Shown here: positions 38,801 to 51,659 of the stretch, piece by piece
Layout: every line of letters begins with the position of its first letter
Position numbering within the stretch: position 1 is the stretch's first letter
Notes under the pieces: model-generated
What the model was told of the DNA's origin: nothing
Database searches by the model: none
What the model saw: the letters and a program-made list of their open reading frames with translations, nothing else
Made by a program: the position numbers and the translations under genes
DNA from: Heliocidaris erythrogramma
Lineage: Eukaryota; Echinodermata; Echinoidea; Camarodonta; Echinometridae
Assembly (NCBI GenBank): GCA_025617745.1
Contig: CM046867.1
Coordinates: forward strand, 24,420,705 to 24,484,704
DNA: 64,000 nucleotides
Direction of reading: 5' to 3'

Positions 38801-41800
38801 TATGACATTATATCACCCGACGGATTAATTCAATACCTTTGACTTGATAGTCCCCATATTGGGATAGTTTGAACCTGATCACTCAGGGCACTCCGGTGGT
38901 CTAGTGGTTATGACACTGGTCTGGTAATCCAGAGGTCGCGGGTTCGAATCCCGCCCGGTTCCGCCTGTGATTTTTTTCACAGCACCCGGGCAACCTATCA
39001 CACAGCAGTAGCGTGTGTCACCCCCTTGTGGGCCGTTGGAGACAAATTGAATAAATTTATTTATGACATTATATCACCCGACGGATTAATTCAATACCTT
39101 TGACTTGATAGTCCCCATATTGGGATAGTTTGAACCTGATCACTCAGGGCACTCCGGTGGTCTAGTGGTTATGACACTGGTCTGGTAATCCAGAGGTCGC
39201 GGGTTCGAATCCCGCCCGGTTCCGCCTGTGATTTTTTTCACAGCACCCGGGCAACCTATCACACAGCAGTAGCGTGTGTCACCCCCTTGTGGGCCGTTGG
39301 AGACAAATTGAATAAATTTATTTATGACATTATATCACCCGACGGATTAATTCAATACCTTTGACTTGATAGTCCCCATATTGGGATAGTTTGAACATGA
39401 TCACTCAGGGCACTCCGGTGGTCTAGTGGTTATGACACTGGTCTGGTAATCCAGAGGTCGCGGGTTCGAATCCCGCCCGGTTCCGCCTGTGATTTTTTTC
39501 ACAGCACCCGGGCAACCTATCACACAGCAGTAGCGTGTGTCACCCCCTTGTGGGCCGTTGGAGACAAATTGAATAAATTTATTCATGACATTATATCACC
39601 CGACGGATTAATTCAATACCTTTGACTTGATAGTCCCCATATTGGGATAGTTTGAACCTGATCACTCAGGGCACTCCGGTGGTCTAGTGGTTATGACACT
39701 GGTCTGGTAATCCAGAGGTCGCGGGTTCGAATCCCGCCCGGTTCCGCCTGTGATTTTTTTTCACAGCACCCGGGCAACCTATCACACAGCAGTAGCGTGT
39801 GTCACCCCCTTGTGGGCCGTTGGAGACAAATTGAATAAATTTATTCATGACATTATATCACCCGACGGATTAATTCAATACCTTTGACTTGATAGTCCCC
39901 ATATTGGGATAGTTTGAACCTGATCACTCAGGGCACTCCGGTGGTCTAGTGGTTATGACACTGGTCTAGTAATCCAGAGGTCGCGGGTTCGAATCCCGCC
40001 CGGTTCCGCCTGTGATTTTTTTCACAGCACCCGGGCAACCTATCACACAGCAGTAGCGTGTGTCACCCCCTTGTGGGCCGTTGGAGACAAATTGAATAAA
40101 TTTATTTATGACATTATATCACCCGACGGATTAATTTCAATACCTTGACTTGATAGTCCCCATATTGGGATAGTTTGAACCTGATCACTCAGGGCACTCC
40201 GGTGGTCTAGTGGTTATGACACTGGTCTAGTAATCCAGAGGTCGCGGGTTCGAATCCCGCCCGGTTCCGCCTGTGATTTTTTTCACAGCACCCGGGCAAC
40301 CTATCACACAGCACTAGCGTGTGTCACCCCCTTGTGGGCCGTTGGAGACAAATTGAATAAATTTATTTATGACATTATATCACCCGACGGATTAATTCAA
40401 TACCTTTGACTTGATAGTCCCCATATTGGGATAGTTTGAACCTGATCACTCAGGGCACTCCGGTGGTCTAGTGGTTATGACACTGGTCTGGTAATCCAGA
40501 GGTCGCGGGTTCGAATCCCGCCCGGTTCCGCCTGTGATTTTTTTCACAGCACCCGGGCAACCTATCACACAGCAGTAGCGTGTGTCACCCCCTTGTGGGC
40601 CGTTGGAGACAAATTGAATAAATTTATTTATGACATTATATCACCCGACGGATTAATTCAATACCTTTGACTTGATAGTCCCCATATTGGGATAATTTGA
40701 ACCTGATCACTCAGGGCACTCCGGTGGTCTAGTGGTTATGACACTGGTTTGGTAATCCAGAGGTCGCGGGTTCGAATCCCGCCCGGTTCCGCCTGTGATT
40801 TTTTTCACAGCACCCGGGCAACCTATCACACAGCAGTAGCGTGTGTCACCCCCTTGTGGGCCGTTGGAGACAAATTGAATACATTTATTTATGACATTAT
40901 ATCACCCGACGGATTAATTCAATACCTTTGACTTGATAGTCCCCATATTGGGATAGTTTGAACATGATCACTCAGGGCACTCCGGTGGTCTAGTGGTTAT
41001 GACACTGGTCTAGTAATCCAGAGGTCGCGGGTTCGAATCCCGCCCGGTTCCGCCTGTGATTTTTTTCACAGCACCCGGGCAACCTATCACACAGCAGTAG
41101 CGTGTGTCACCCCCTTGTGGGCCGTTGGAGACAAATTGAATAAATTTATTCATGACATTATATCACCCGACGGATTAATTCAATACCTTTGACTTGATAG
41201 TCCCCATATTGGGATAGTTTGAACCTGATCACTCAGGGCACTCCGGTGGTCTAGTGGTTATGACACTGGTCTGGTAATCCAGAGGTCGCGGGTTCGAATC
41301 CCGCCCGGTTCCGCCTGTGATTTTTTTCACAGCACCCGGGCAACCTATCACACAGCAGTAGCGTGTGTCACCCCCTTGTGGGCCGTTGGAGACAAATTGA
41401 ATAAATTTATTTATGACATTATATCACCCGACGGATTAATTCAATACCTTTGACTTGATAGTCCCCATATTGGGATAGTTTGAACCTGATCACTCAGGGC
41501 ACTCCGGTGGTCTAGTGGTTATGACACTGGTCTAGTAATCCAGAGGTCGCGGGTTCGAATCCCGCCCGGTTCCGCCTGTGATTTTTTTTCACAGCACCCG
41601 GGCAACCTATCACACAGCAGTAGCGTGTGTCACCCCCTTGTGGGCCGTTGGAGACAAATTGAATAAATTTATTTATGACATTATATCACCCGACGGATTA
41701 ATTTCAATACCTTTGACTTGATAGTCCCCATATGGGGATAGTTTGAACCTGATCACTCAGGGCACTCCGGTGGTCTAGTGGTTATGACACTGGTCTAGTA

Positions 41801-43099
41801 ATCCAGAGGTCGCGGGTTCGAATCCCGCCCGGTTCCGCCTGTGATTTTTTTCACAGCACCCGGGCAACCTATCACACAGCAGTAGCGTGTGTCACCCCCT
41901 TGTGGGCCGTTGGAGACAAATTGAATAAATTTATTCATGACATTATATCACCCGACGGATTAATTCAATACCTTTGACTTGATAGTCCCCATATGGGGAT
42001 AGTTTGAACCTGATCACTCAGGGCACTCCGGTGGTCTAGTGGTTATGACACTGGTCTGGTAATCCAGAGGTCGCGGGTTCGAATCCCGCCCGGTTCCGCC
42101 TGTGATTTTTTTCACAGCACCCGGGCAACCTATCACACAGCAGTAGCGTGTGTCACCCCCTTGTGGGCCGTTGGAGACAAATTGAATAAATTTATTCATG
42201 ACATTATATCACCCGACGGATTAATTCAATACCTTTGACTTGATAGTCCCCATATTGGGATAGTTTGAACCTGATCACTCAGGGCACTCCGGTGGTCTAG
42301 TGGTTATGACACTGGTCTAGTAATCCAGAGGTCGCGGGTTCGAATCCCGCCCGGTTCCGCCTGTGATTTTTTTCACAGCACCCGGGCAACCTATCACACA
42401 GCAGTAGCGTGTGTCACCCCCTTGTGGGCCGTTGGGGCTTTTGCTAAACAGTCGGGTAACGTCGCGTCGCGTTGGTAGAAATTTTCGAACATTTTTCAGG
42501 AAGGTGTCTTCAAGGGGACAAATTGAAAAAGAGTCCATCTCAGTATGATTTTCCCGTTTTCAGGCTAAAAACGACAAACAAGGGAATAAAGAAAAACAAT
42601 AGGATAATGCAAAGAAAAACATGAACTATAAAGCGAGAATAGAAGGGTAGGAAGGATGGAAGAAAATATGATGAAAGGAAACAAAGAATACAACAAAAGG
42701 AAAGTTGGAAAGTAAAAATAAGTGGAAAAAACAAAGAATAACATAAAGAAAGATAGAGACATAAATGATAGAAGGATAAAGATATTAAGAGTAACATAAG
42801 GAAAGATAGAAGAGAAGATGATAATTTGAATAAAGGAATAACATAACGAAAGAAAAGATGAAAGGAAAACAAAATGATAGCCTTAAAGCAAAGAATGTTT
42901 TAAGGAAAGTAAGTAAAGATGGGAAGCAGAAAATGATTTTAAAAAGAATAATATGAAAGATAGAGAGAGAAATGATAGGATAAAAAAAAGTTTAACTTAT
43001 ATAAAGAAAGACAGAGAGAGAAATGATAGAAGGATAAAGATTAATGTGAGGAAGGTGGGGGGGGGGAGAAAATGATAACTGGAAACAAAGAATATCATA

Positions 43100-43893
43100 T
43101 AGGATACGCCATTTTGTTTCAAAGAAAATATTAACAATGTTATATAATGCTTTTATTCTGCCTCACATTATTTATGGATTAGAAGTTTGGGGAGCTGCAA
43201 ACAAAACATTTTTAAATCCTTTATTGATCCTTCAAAAACGAATTGTACGAATGATATCTTTCAAAGGTTTATGGCACCACACAGCTCAGTTATTCATTAA
43301 TTTACAGATTCTAGATATATTTAAACAATATAGATATGTAATCGGAATGCTTATATTTGATCTCATAAATGATCGACTGCCTCATAAATTTTCAGATTAT
43401 TTTTCATTTATCAATCATTCTTATCAAACACGATGTAGGGAAAATTGTAACCTCAAAGTAATAAAAATTAGAATAAATGTGGGGAAACAATCTATTTCAT
43501 ATTCAGGCCCTATTACTTGGAATCAGCTGCTAACAGGTTTAAGAAGTATAAATTCCAGAAGATCATTTAGTAGACAATTAAAAAAGATAATCCTCTGTCA
43601 ATGAATTTCAACTATATATGAATAACAAAAAAGTAATTAGTATTAATGCTTTTTCATGTAAATATTGTAAATTGTAAATATATGTATCAATTGTAAATTG
43701 TAAATATGTTTGAATGTAAAATGAGTAATATGTATAATAGTGATAATGGGCTAACCTCGATTAGCATTATGCTATTTTGTTAGCTCATTTTACCATAGTA
43801 TTTCGATCTGTATTTATGCACTGTATATTCGTTGTATTCTTGTATTCTTGGTAATAAATAAATATTCTAATTCTATTCTAATTCTAATATTCT
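43100..43893 (+). mobile_element. 5'-truncated LINE inserted in the foldback element
   Basis: The right arm preserves the empty site (GAATATCATAACGAGAGG read on the other strand), so the insert runs from about 43100 to 43893. It contains the end of ORF2 and a 3' UTR ending in an (ATTCTA)n-type tail (about 43862-43893). At most a very short target duplication is visible. Confidence 0.75.
43137..43604 (+). pseudogene. LINE ORF2 C-terminal fragment
   Basis: The 155-codon frame (coding begins a few codons earlier, RKILT) reads MLYNAFILPHIIYGLEVWGA, the usual sequence just past the RT palm in LINE ORF2. GPITWNQL and a basic end follow. Upstream RT and endonuclease are lost by 5' truncation. Composition resembles the LINE half at 30929-32330, so both may be one family. 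Confidence 0.75.
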
Positions 43894-45114
43894 AATAACG
43901 AGAGGAAGGATGGAAAGATAATTGATAGAAGGATAAAAGCAAGAAATGACAAAGCGAGAGATAGAGAGAAAAATTATAAAAAGATAAATATAAACATGAA
44001 GAGAGGTGGAAGAGAAGATGATAAAAGGGAACAAAGAACAACAAAGTGAAGATGGAAAGCAATAAAAAAGAGGATAAAAAGAATAAATATAAACAGTAAC
44101 ATTATGAAAGATGGAAAACAAAATGATAAAAGCAATAAAAGAATAACGTAATGAAAGGAAAGGTGGAAAGAAAAAATTAATAAAAGGATTAAAAACAACT
44201 GAATTAGTAATTACGCGATGCGTAATATATGTCCCCGCCAGAAGTGTAGATCTGTGGAATGGCAGTTAATTTATGTAATTTCTGATAGAACCTTGAAGAT
44301 AAATGTGAGAAATGAATTATCAAATTAATGTTTTATGATTATAAATGCATTTTCTGTTGATTTTGAATAAATTACAATAAATTTGCATAATTAATGAATT
44401 TCAAAATTCTTTGTTCCCTTTTATCCTTCTATCAAGTATCTTTCCATCCTTCCTCTCGTTATGATATTCTTTGTTTCCTGTTATCATTTTCTCCCCCACC
44501 TTCCTCACGTTAATCTTTATCCTTCTATCATTTCTCTCTCTGTCTTTCTTTATATAAGTTAAACTTTTTTTATCCTATCATTTCTCTCTCTGTCTTTCAT
44601 ATTATTCTTTTTAAAATCATTTTCTGCTTCCCATCTTTACTTACTTTCCTTAAAACATTCTTTGCTTTTATCCTATCATTTTGCTTTCCTTTCATCTTTT
44701 CTTTCGTTATGTTATTCCTTTATTCAAATTATCATCTTCTCTTCTATCTTTCCTTATGTTACTCTTAATATCTTTATCCTTCTATCATTTATGTCTCTAT
44801 CTTTCTTTATGTTATTGTTTTTATCCACTTTTTACTTTCCAACTTTCCTTTTGTTGTATTCTTTGTTTCCTTTCATCATATTTTCTTCCATCCTTCCTAC
44901 CCTTCTATTCTCTCTTTATAGTTCATGTTTTTCTTTGCATTATCCTTCTATTGTTTTCTTTATTCCCTTGTTTGTCGTTTTTAGCCTGAAAACGGGAAAA
45001 ATCATACTGAGATGGACTCTTTTTCAATTTGTCCCCTTGAAGACACCTTCCTGAAAAATGTTCGAAAATTTCTACCAACGCGACGCGACGTTACCCGACT
45101 GTTTAGCAAAAGCC

Positions 45115-48100
45115 GCCGTTGGAGACAAATTGAATAAATTTATTTATGACATTATATCACCCGACGGATTAATTTCAATACCTTTGACTTGATAGTCCCC
45201 ATATTGGGATAGTTTGAACCTGATCACTCAGGGCACTCCGGTGGTCTAGTGGTTATGACACTGGTCTAGTAATCCAGAGATCGCGGGTTCGAATCCCGCC
45301 CGGTTCCGCCTGTGATTTTTTTCACAGCACCCGGGCAACCTATCACACAGCAGTAGCGTGTGTCACCCCCTTGTGGGCCGTTGGAGACAAATTGAATAAA
45401 TTTATTTATGACATTATATCACCCGACGGATTAATTCAATACCTTTGACTTGATAGTCCCCATATTGGGATAGTTTGAACCTGATCACTCAGGGCACTCC
45501 GGTGGTCTAGTGGTTATGACACTGGTCTGGTAATCCAGAGGTCGCGGGTTCGAATCCCGCCCGGTTCCGCCTGTGATTTTTTTCACAGCACCCGGGCAAC
45601 CTATCACACAGCAGTAGCGTGTGTCACCCCCTTGTGGGCCGTTGGAGACAAATTGAATAAATTTATTTATGACATTATATCACCCGACGGATTAATTCAA
45701 TACCTTTGACTTGATAGTCCCCATATTGAGATAATTTGAACCTGATCACTCAGGGCACTCCGGTGGTCTAGTGGTTATGACACTGGTTTGGTAATCCAGA
45801 GGTCGCGGGTTCGAATCCCGCCCGGTTCCGCCTGTGATTTTTTTCACAGCACCCGGGCAACCTATCACACAGCAGTAGCGTGTGTCACCCCCTTGTGGGC
45901 CGTTGGAGACAAATTGAATACATTTATTTATGACATTATATCACCCGACGGATTAATTCAATACCTTTGACTTGATAGTCCCCATATTGGGATAGTTTGA
46001 ACCTGATCACTCAGGGCACTCCGGTGGTCTAGTGGTTATGACACTGGTCTAGTAATCCAGAGGTCGCGGGTTCGAATCCCGCCCGGTTCCGCCTGTGATT
46101 TTTTTCACAGCACCCGGGCAACCTATCACACAGCAGTAGCGTGTGTCACCCCCTTGTGGGCCGTTGGAGACAAATTGAATAAATTTATTCATGACATTAT
46201 ATCACCCGACGGATTAATTCAATACCTTTGACTTGATAGTCCCCATATTGGGATAGTTTGAACCTGATCACTCAGGGCACTCCGGTGGTCTAGTGGTTAT
46301 GACACTGGTCTGGTAATCCAGAGGTCGCGGGTTCGAATCCCGCCCGGTTCCGCCTGTGATTTTTTTCACAGCACCCGGGCAACCTATCACACAGCAGTAG
46401 CGTGTGTCACCCCCTTGTGGGCCGTTGGAGACAAATTGAATAAATTTATTTATGACATTATATCACCCGACGGATTAATTCAATACCTTTGACTTGACAG
46501 TCCCCATATTGGGATAGTTTGAACCTGATCACTCAGGGCACTCCGGTGGTCTAGTGGTTATGACACTGGTCTAGTAATCCAGAGGTCGCGGGTTCGAATC
46601 CCGCCCGGTTCCGCCTGTGATTTTTTTTCACAGCACCCGGGCAACCTATCACACAGCAGTAGCGTGTGTCACCCCCTTGTGGGCCGTTGGAGACAAATTG
46701 AATAAATTTATTTATGACATTATATCACCCGACGGATTAATTCAATACCTTTGACTTGATAGTCCCCATATTGGGATAGTTTGAACCTGATCACTCAGGG
46801 CACTCCGGTGGTCTAGTGGTTATGACACTGGTCTAGTAATCCAGAGGTCGCGGGTTCGAATCCCGCCCGGTTCCGCCTGTGATTTTTTTCACAGCACCCG
46901 GGCAACCTATCACACAGCAGTAGCGTGTGTCACCCCCTTGTGGGCCGTTGGAGACAAATTGAATAAATTTATTTATGACATTATATCACCCGACGGATTA
47001 ATTTCAATACCTTTGACTTGATAGTCCCCATATGGGGATAGTTTGAACCTGATCACTCAGGGCACTCCGGTGGTCTAGTGGTTATGACACTGGTCTAGTA
47101 ATCCAGAGGTCGCGGGTTCGAATCCCGCCCGGTTCCGCCTGTGATTTTTTTCACAGCACCCGGGCAACCTATCACACAGCAGTAGCGTGTGTCACCCCCT
47201 TGTGGGCCGTTGGAGACAAATTGAATAAATTTATTCATGACATTATATCACCCGACGGATTAATTCAATACCTTTGACTTGATAGTCCCCATATGGGGAT
47301 AATTTGAACCTGATCACTCAGGGCACTCCGGTGGTCTAGTGGTTATGACACTGGTCTAGTAATCCAGAGGTCGCGGGTTCGAATCCCGCCCGGTTCCGCC
47401 TGTGATTTTTTTCACAGCACCCGGGCAACCTATCACACAGCAGTAGCGTGTGTCACCCCCTTGTGGGCCGTTGGAGACAAATTGAATAAATTTATTTATG
47501 ACATTATATCACCCGACGGATTAATTCAATACCTTTGACTTGATAGTCCCCATATTGGGATAGTTTGAACCTGATCACTCAGGGCACTCCGGTGGTCTAG
47601 TGGTTATGACACTGCTCTAGTAATCCAGAGGTCGCGGGTTCGAATCCCGCCCGGTTCCGCCTGTGATTTTTTTCACAGCACCCGGGCAACCTATCACACA
47701 GCAGTAGCGTGTGTCACCCCCTTGTGGGCCGTTGGAGACAAATTGAATAAATTTATTCATGACATTATATCACCCGACGGATTAATTCAATACCTTTGAC
47801 TTGATAGTCCCCATATTGGGATAGTTTGAACCTGATCACTCAGGGCACTCCGGTGGTCTAGTGGTTATGACACTGGTCTAGTAATCCAGAGGTCGCGGGT
47901 TCGAATCCCGCCCGGTTCCGCCTGTGATTTTTTTCACAGCACCCGGGCAACCTATCACACAGCAGTAGCGTGTGTCACCCCCTTGTGGGCCGTTGGAGAC
48001 AAATTGAATAAATTTATTTATGACATTATATCACCCGACGGATTAATTCAATACCTTTGACTTGATAGTCCCCATATTGGGATAGTTTGAACCTGATCAC

Positions 48101-51100
48101 TCAGGGCACTCCGGTGGTCTAGTGGTTATGACACTGGTCTGGTAATCCAGAGGTCGCGGGTTCGAATCCCGCCCGGTTCCGCCTGTGATTTTTTTCACAG
48201 CACCCGGGCAACCTATCACACAACAGTAGCGTGTGTCACCCCCTTGTGGGCCGTTGGAGACAAATTGAATAAATTTATTCATGACATTATATCACCCGAC
48301 GGATTAATTCAATACCTTTGACTTGATAGTCCCCATATTGGGATAGTTTGAACCTGATCACTCAGGGCACTCCGGTGGTCTAGTGGTTATGACACTGGTC
48401 TGGTAATCCAGAGGTCGCGGGTTCGAATCCCGCCCGGTTCCGCCTGTGATTTTTTTTCACAGCACCCGGGCAACCTATCACACAGCAGTAGCGCGTGTCA
48501 CCCCCTTGTGGGCCGTTGGAGACAAATTGAATAAATTTATTCATGACATTATATCACCCGACGGATTAATTCAATACCTTTGACTTGATAGTCCCCATAT
48601 TGGGATAGTTTGAACCTGATCACTCAGGGCACTCCGGTGGTCTAGTGGTTATGACACTGGTCTAGTAATCCAGAGGTCGCGGGTTCGAATCCCGCCCGGT
48701 TCCGCCTGTGATTTTTTTTCACAGCACCCGGGCAACCTATCACACAGCAGTAGCGTGTGTCACCCCCTTGTGGGCCGTTGGAGACAAATTGAATAAATTT
48801 ATTTATGACATTATATCACCCGACGGATTAATTCAATACCTTTGACTTGATAGTCCCCATATTGGGATAGTTTGAACCTGATCACTCAGGGCACTCCGGT
48901 GGTCTAGTGGTTATGACACTGGTCTGGTAATCCAGAGGTCGCGGGTTCGAATCCCGCCCGGTTCCGCCTGTGATTTTTTTCACAGCACCCGGGCAACCTA
49001 TCACACAGCAGTAGCGTGTGTCACCCCCTTGTGGGCCGTTGGAGACAAATTGAATAAATTTATTTATGACATTATATCACCCGACGGATTAATTCAATAC
49101 CTTTGACTTGATAGTCCCCATATTGGGATAGTTTGAACCTGATCACTCAGGGCACTCCGGTGGTCTAGTGGTTATGACACTGGTCTAGTAATCCAGAGGT
49201 CGCGGGTTCGAATCCCGCCCGGTTCCGCCTGTGATTTTTTTCACAGCACCCGGGCAACCTATCACACAGCAGTAGCGTGTGTCACCCCCTTGTGGGCCGT
49301 TGGAGACAAATTGAATAAATTTATTTATGACATTATATCACCCGACGGATTAATTTCAATACCTTTGACTTGATAGTCCCCATATTGGGATAGTTTGAAC
49401 CTGATCATTCAGGGCACTCCGGTGGTCTAGTGGTTATGACACTGGTCTAGTAATCCAGAGGTCGCGGGTTCGAATCCCGCCCGGTTCCGCCTGTGATTTT
49501 TTTCACAGCACCCGGGCAACCTATCACACAGCAGTAGCGTGTGTCACCCCCTTGTGGGCCGTTGGAGACAAATTGAATAAATTTATTCATGACATTATAT
49601 CACCCGACGGATTAATTCAATACCTTTGACTTGATAGTCCCCATATTGGGATAGTTTGAACCTGATCACTCAGGGCACTCCGGTGGTCTAGTGGTTATGA
49701 CACTGGTCTAGTAATCCAGAGGTCGCGGGTTCGAATCCCGCCCGGTTCCGCCTGTGATTTTTTTTTACAGCACCCGGGCAACCTATCACACAGCAGTAGC
49801 GTGTGTCACCCCCTTGTGGGCCGTTGGAGACAAATTGAATAAATTTATTTATGACATTATATCACCCGACGGATTAATTCAATACCTTTGACTTGATAGT
49901 CCCCATATTGGGATAGTTTGAACCTGATCACTCAGGGCACTCCGGTGGTCTAGTGGTTATGACACTGGTCTGGTAATCCAGAGGTCGCGGGTTCGAATCC
50001 CGCCCGGTTCCGCCTGTGATTTTTTTCACAGCACCCGGGCAACCTATCACACAGCAGTAGCGTGTGTCACCCCCTTGTGGGCCGTTGGAGACAAATTGAA
50101 TAAATTTATTTATGACATTATATCACCCGACGGATTAATTCAATACCTTTGACTTGATAGTCCCCATATTGGGATAGTTTGAACCTGATCACTCAGGGCA
50201 CTCCGGTGGTCTAGTGGTTATGACACTGGTCTAGTAATCCAGAGGTCGCGGGTTCGAATCCCGCCCGGTTCCGCCTGTGATTTTTTTCACAGCACCCGGG
50301 CAACCTATCACACAGCAGTAGCGTGTGTCACCCCCTTGTGGGCCGTTGGAGACAAATTGAATAAATTTATTTATGACATTATATCACCCGACGGATTAAT
50401 TTCAATACCTTTGACTTGATAGTCCCCATATTGGGATAGTTTGAACCTGATCATTCAGGGCACTCCGGTGGTCTAGTGGTTATGACACTGGTCTAGTAAT
50501 CCAGAGGTCGCGGGTTCGAATCCCGCCCGGTTCCGCCTGTGATTTTTTTCACAGCACCCGGGCAACCTATCACACAGCAGTAGCGTGTGTCACCCCCTTG
50601 TGGGCCGTTGGAGACAAATTGAATAAATTTATTCATGACATTATATCACCCGACGGATTAATTCAATACCTTTGACTTGATAGTCCCCATATTGGGATAG
50701 TTTGAACCTGATCACTCAGGGCACTCCGGTGGTCTAGTGGTTATGACACTGGTCTAGTAATCCAGAGGTCGCGGGTTCGAATCCCGCCCGGTTCCGCCTG
50801 TGATTTTTTTTTACAGCACCCGGGCAACCTATCACACAGCAGTAGCGTGTGTCACCCCCTTGTGGGCCGTTGGAGACAAATTGAATAAATTTATTTATGA
50901 CATTATATCACCCGACGGATTAATTCAATACCTTTGACTTGATAGTCCCCATATTGGGATAGTTTGAACCTGATCACTCAGGGCACTCCGGTGGTCTAGT
51001 GGTTATGACACTGGTCTAGTAATCCAGAGGTCGCGGGTTCGAATCCCGCCCGGTTCCGCCTGTGATTTTTTTCACAGCACCCGGGCAACCTATCACACAA

Positions 51101-51197
51101 CAGTAGCGTGTGTCACCCCCTTGTGGGCCGTTGGAGACAAATTGAATAAATTTATTCATGACATTATATCACCCGACGGATTAATTCAATACCTTTG
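45115..51197 (+). repeat. tRNA-Thr-like tandem array, right block: 23 direct units
   Basis: The array resumes in exact phase after the insertion: 42285 to 45234, minus 2,687 bp of element and duplication, is 262 bp, one unit. Unit positions are 45234, 45495, 45756, 46017, 46278, 46539, 46801, 47063, 47324, 47585, 47846, 48107, 48368, 48630, 48892, 49153, 49415, 49676, 49938, 50199, 50461, 50722 and 50984. The array ends mid-unit at 51197, at AATACCTTTG, and satellite-type flank follows. Confidence 0.97.
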
Positions 51198-51211
51198 ACG
51201 AAAGATAATGT

Positions 51212-51659
51212 TAGCGATGATATGTTTTTATAAAGTTAATTTCTGACTGTACTGCTAACTGTAATTAAAGGTCGCCGGTTTCAATGGGGAAAAATCTGTG
51301 TTTTCTGATGCTGCAAAATAGTTCTTGCGCATACGAAACTAGGTCTAGTTTAAAGTATATTGAGGATCAGCGAAATGTCTTTCTCCTGGGCAAAAATCCG
51401 CATAGATCGCTGTGATATGTTTAAGTTGTACTGAATAGCGAACGAATACATGTTTTGCGCTATGTGTATCCTGCAATCTGCTGTCTGACGCCATACCATT
51501 ATAGAACAAAGCAATTTCATCTTTATTATGGATCATGACACTTTCAGTATTTCGGAGTTAGCGACAGATATCTCAATTCTAAACGTGGAGGGAGATTTGG
51601 AGCCGACTGCCTGTAAATGTTCAGGAAGCTAGCTGCTGCTATAGATCATTATCGCAGCC
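51212..51659. other. Flank between two insertions: satellite-derived
   Basis: GATAATGTTAGCGATGATATG resembles ATAATGTTAGTGATGAAG at 57238. The rest shows no gene. Confidence 0.4.

Larger units (their letters stand above)
35128..42435 (+). repeat. tRNA-Thr-like tandem array, left block: 27 direct units and 1 inverted
   Basis: Units average 261 bp (261-263) and are almost identical. The tRNA-like part starts one base after these positions: 35491, 35752, 36013, 36274, 36537, 36800, 37061, 37322, 37583, 37844, 38105, 38367, 38628, 38889, 39150, 39411, 39672, 39934, 40195, 40456, 40717, 40978, 41239, 41500, 41763, 42024 and 42285. One inverted unit lies at 35229-35306. Each unit then has a T-run with hairpin, CACCCGGGCAACC..., GGGCCGTTGGAGAC, AATTTATTTATGACATTAT, CCCGACGGATTAATT and GTCCCCATATTGGGATAG. 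The next 8 bp (42428-42435) are the target duplication of the inserted foldback element. Confidence 0.97.
42436..45114. mobile_element. Foldback DNA element with long inverted repeats, 2,679 bp
   Basis: Ends GGCTTTTGCTAAACAG and their inverse are flanked by 8-bp duplications GCCGTTGG (42428-42435 and 45115-45122). The inverted arms are about 660-700 bp long (42436-43099 plus 43894 to about 43950, against about 44420-45114). They are highly similar and made mostly of A/G-rich (left) or T/C-rich (right) sequence. No transposase of its own is visible. An 8-bp duplication occurs with hAT and P-type elements, and long arms recall Galileo-like foldbacks. Superfamily is undetermined. Confidence 0.85.

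Noticed and set aside
42540..45054. Phe/Leu-rich membrane-like open frames in the foldback arms
   Set aside because: They come from T/C-rich arm sequence, appear in inverse in both arms and lack conserved motifs.
36264..48282. Repeated 60-62-codon open frames across the tRNA-like units on both strands
   Set aside because: They are translations of the same tRNA-like repeat, recur by copying, and have no coding features.
35492..51056. 51 functional tRNA-Thr genes
   Set aside because: Three outer acceptor-stem pairs and one anticodon-stem pair do not form, so they are called tRNA-like only.
35128..51197. CRISPR array
   Set aside because: Units are about 261 bp and nearly identical throughout; there are no short repeats with unique spacers, and the DNA is eukaryotic.
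51345..51536. Short minus-strand open frame near the array's right edge
   Set aside because: 63 codons, no motif, no conserved context.
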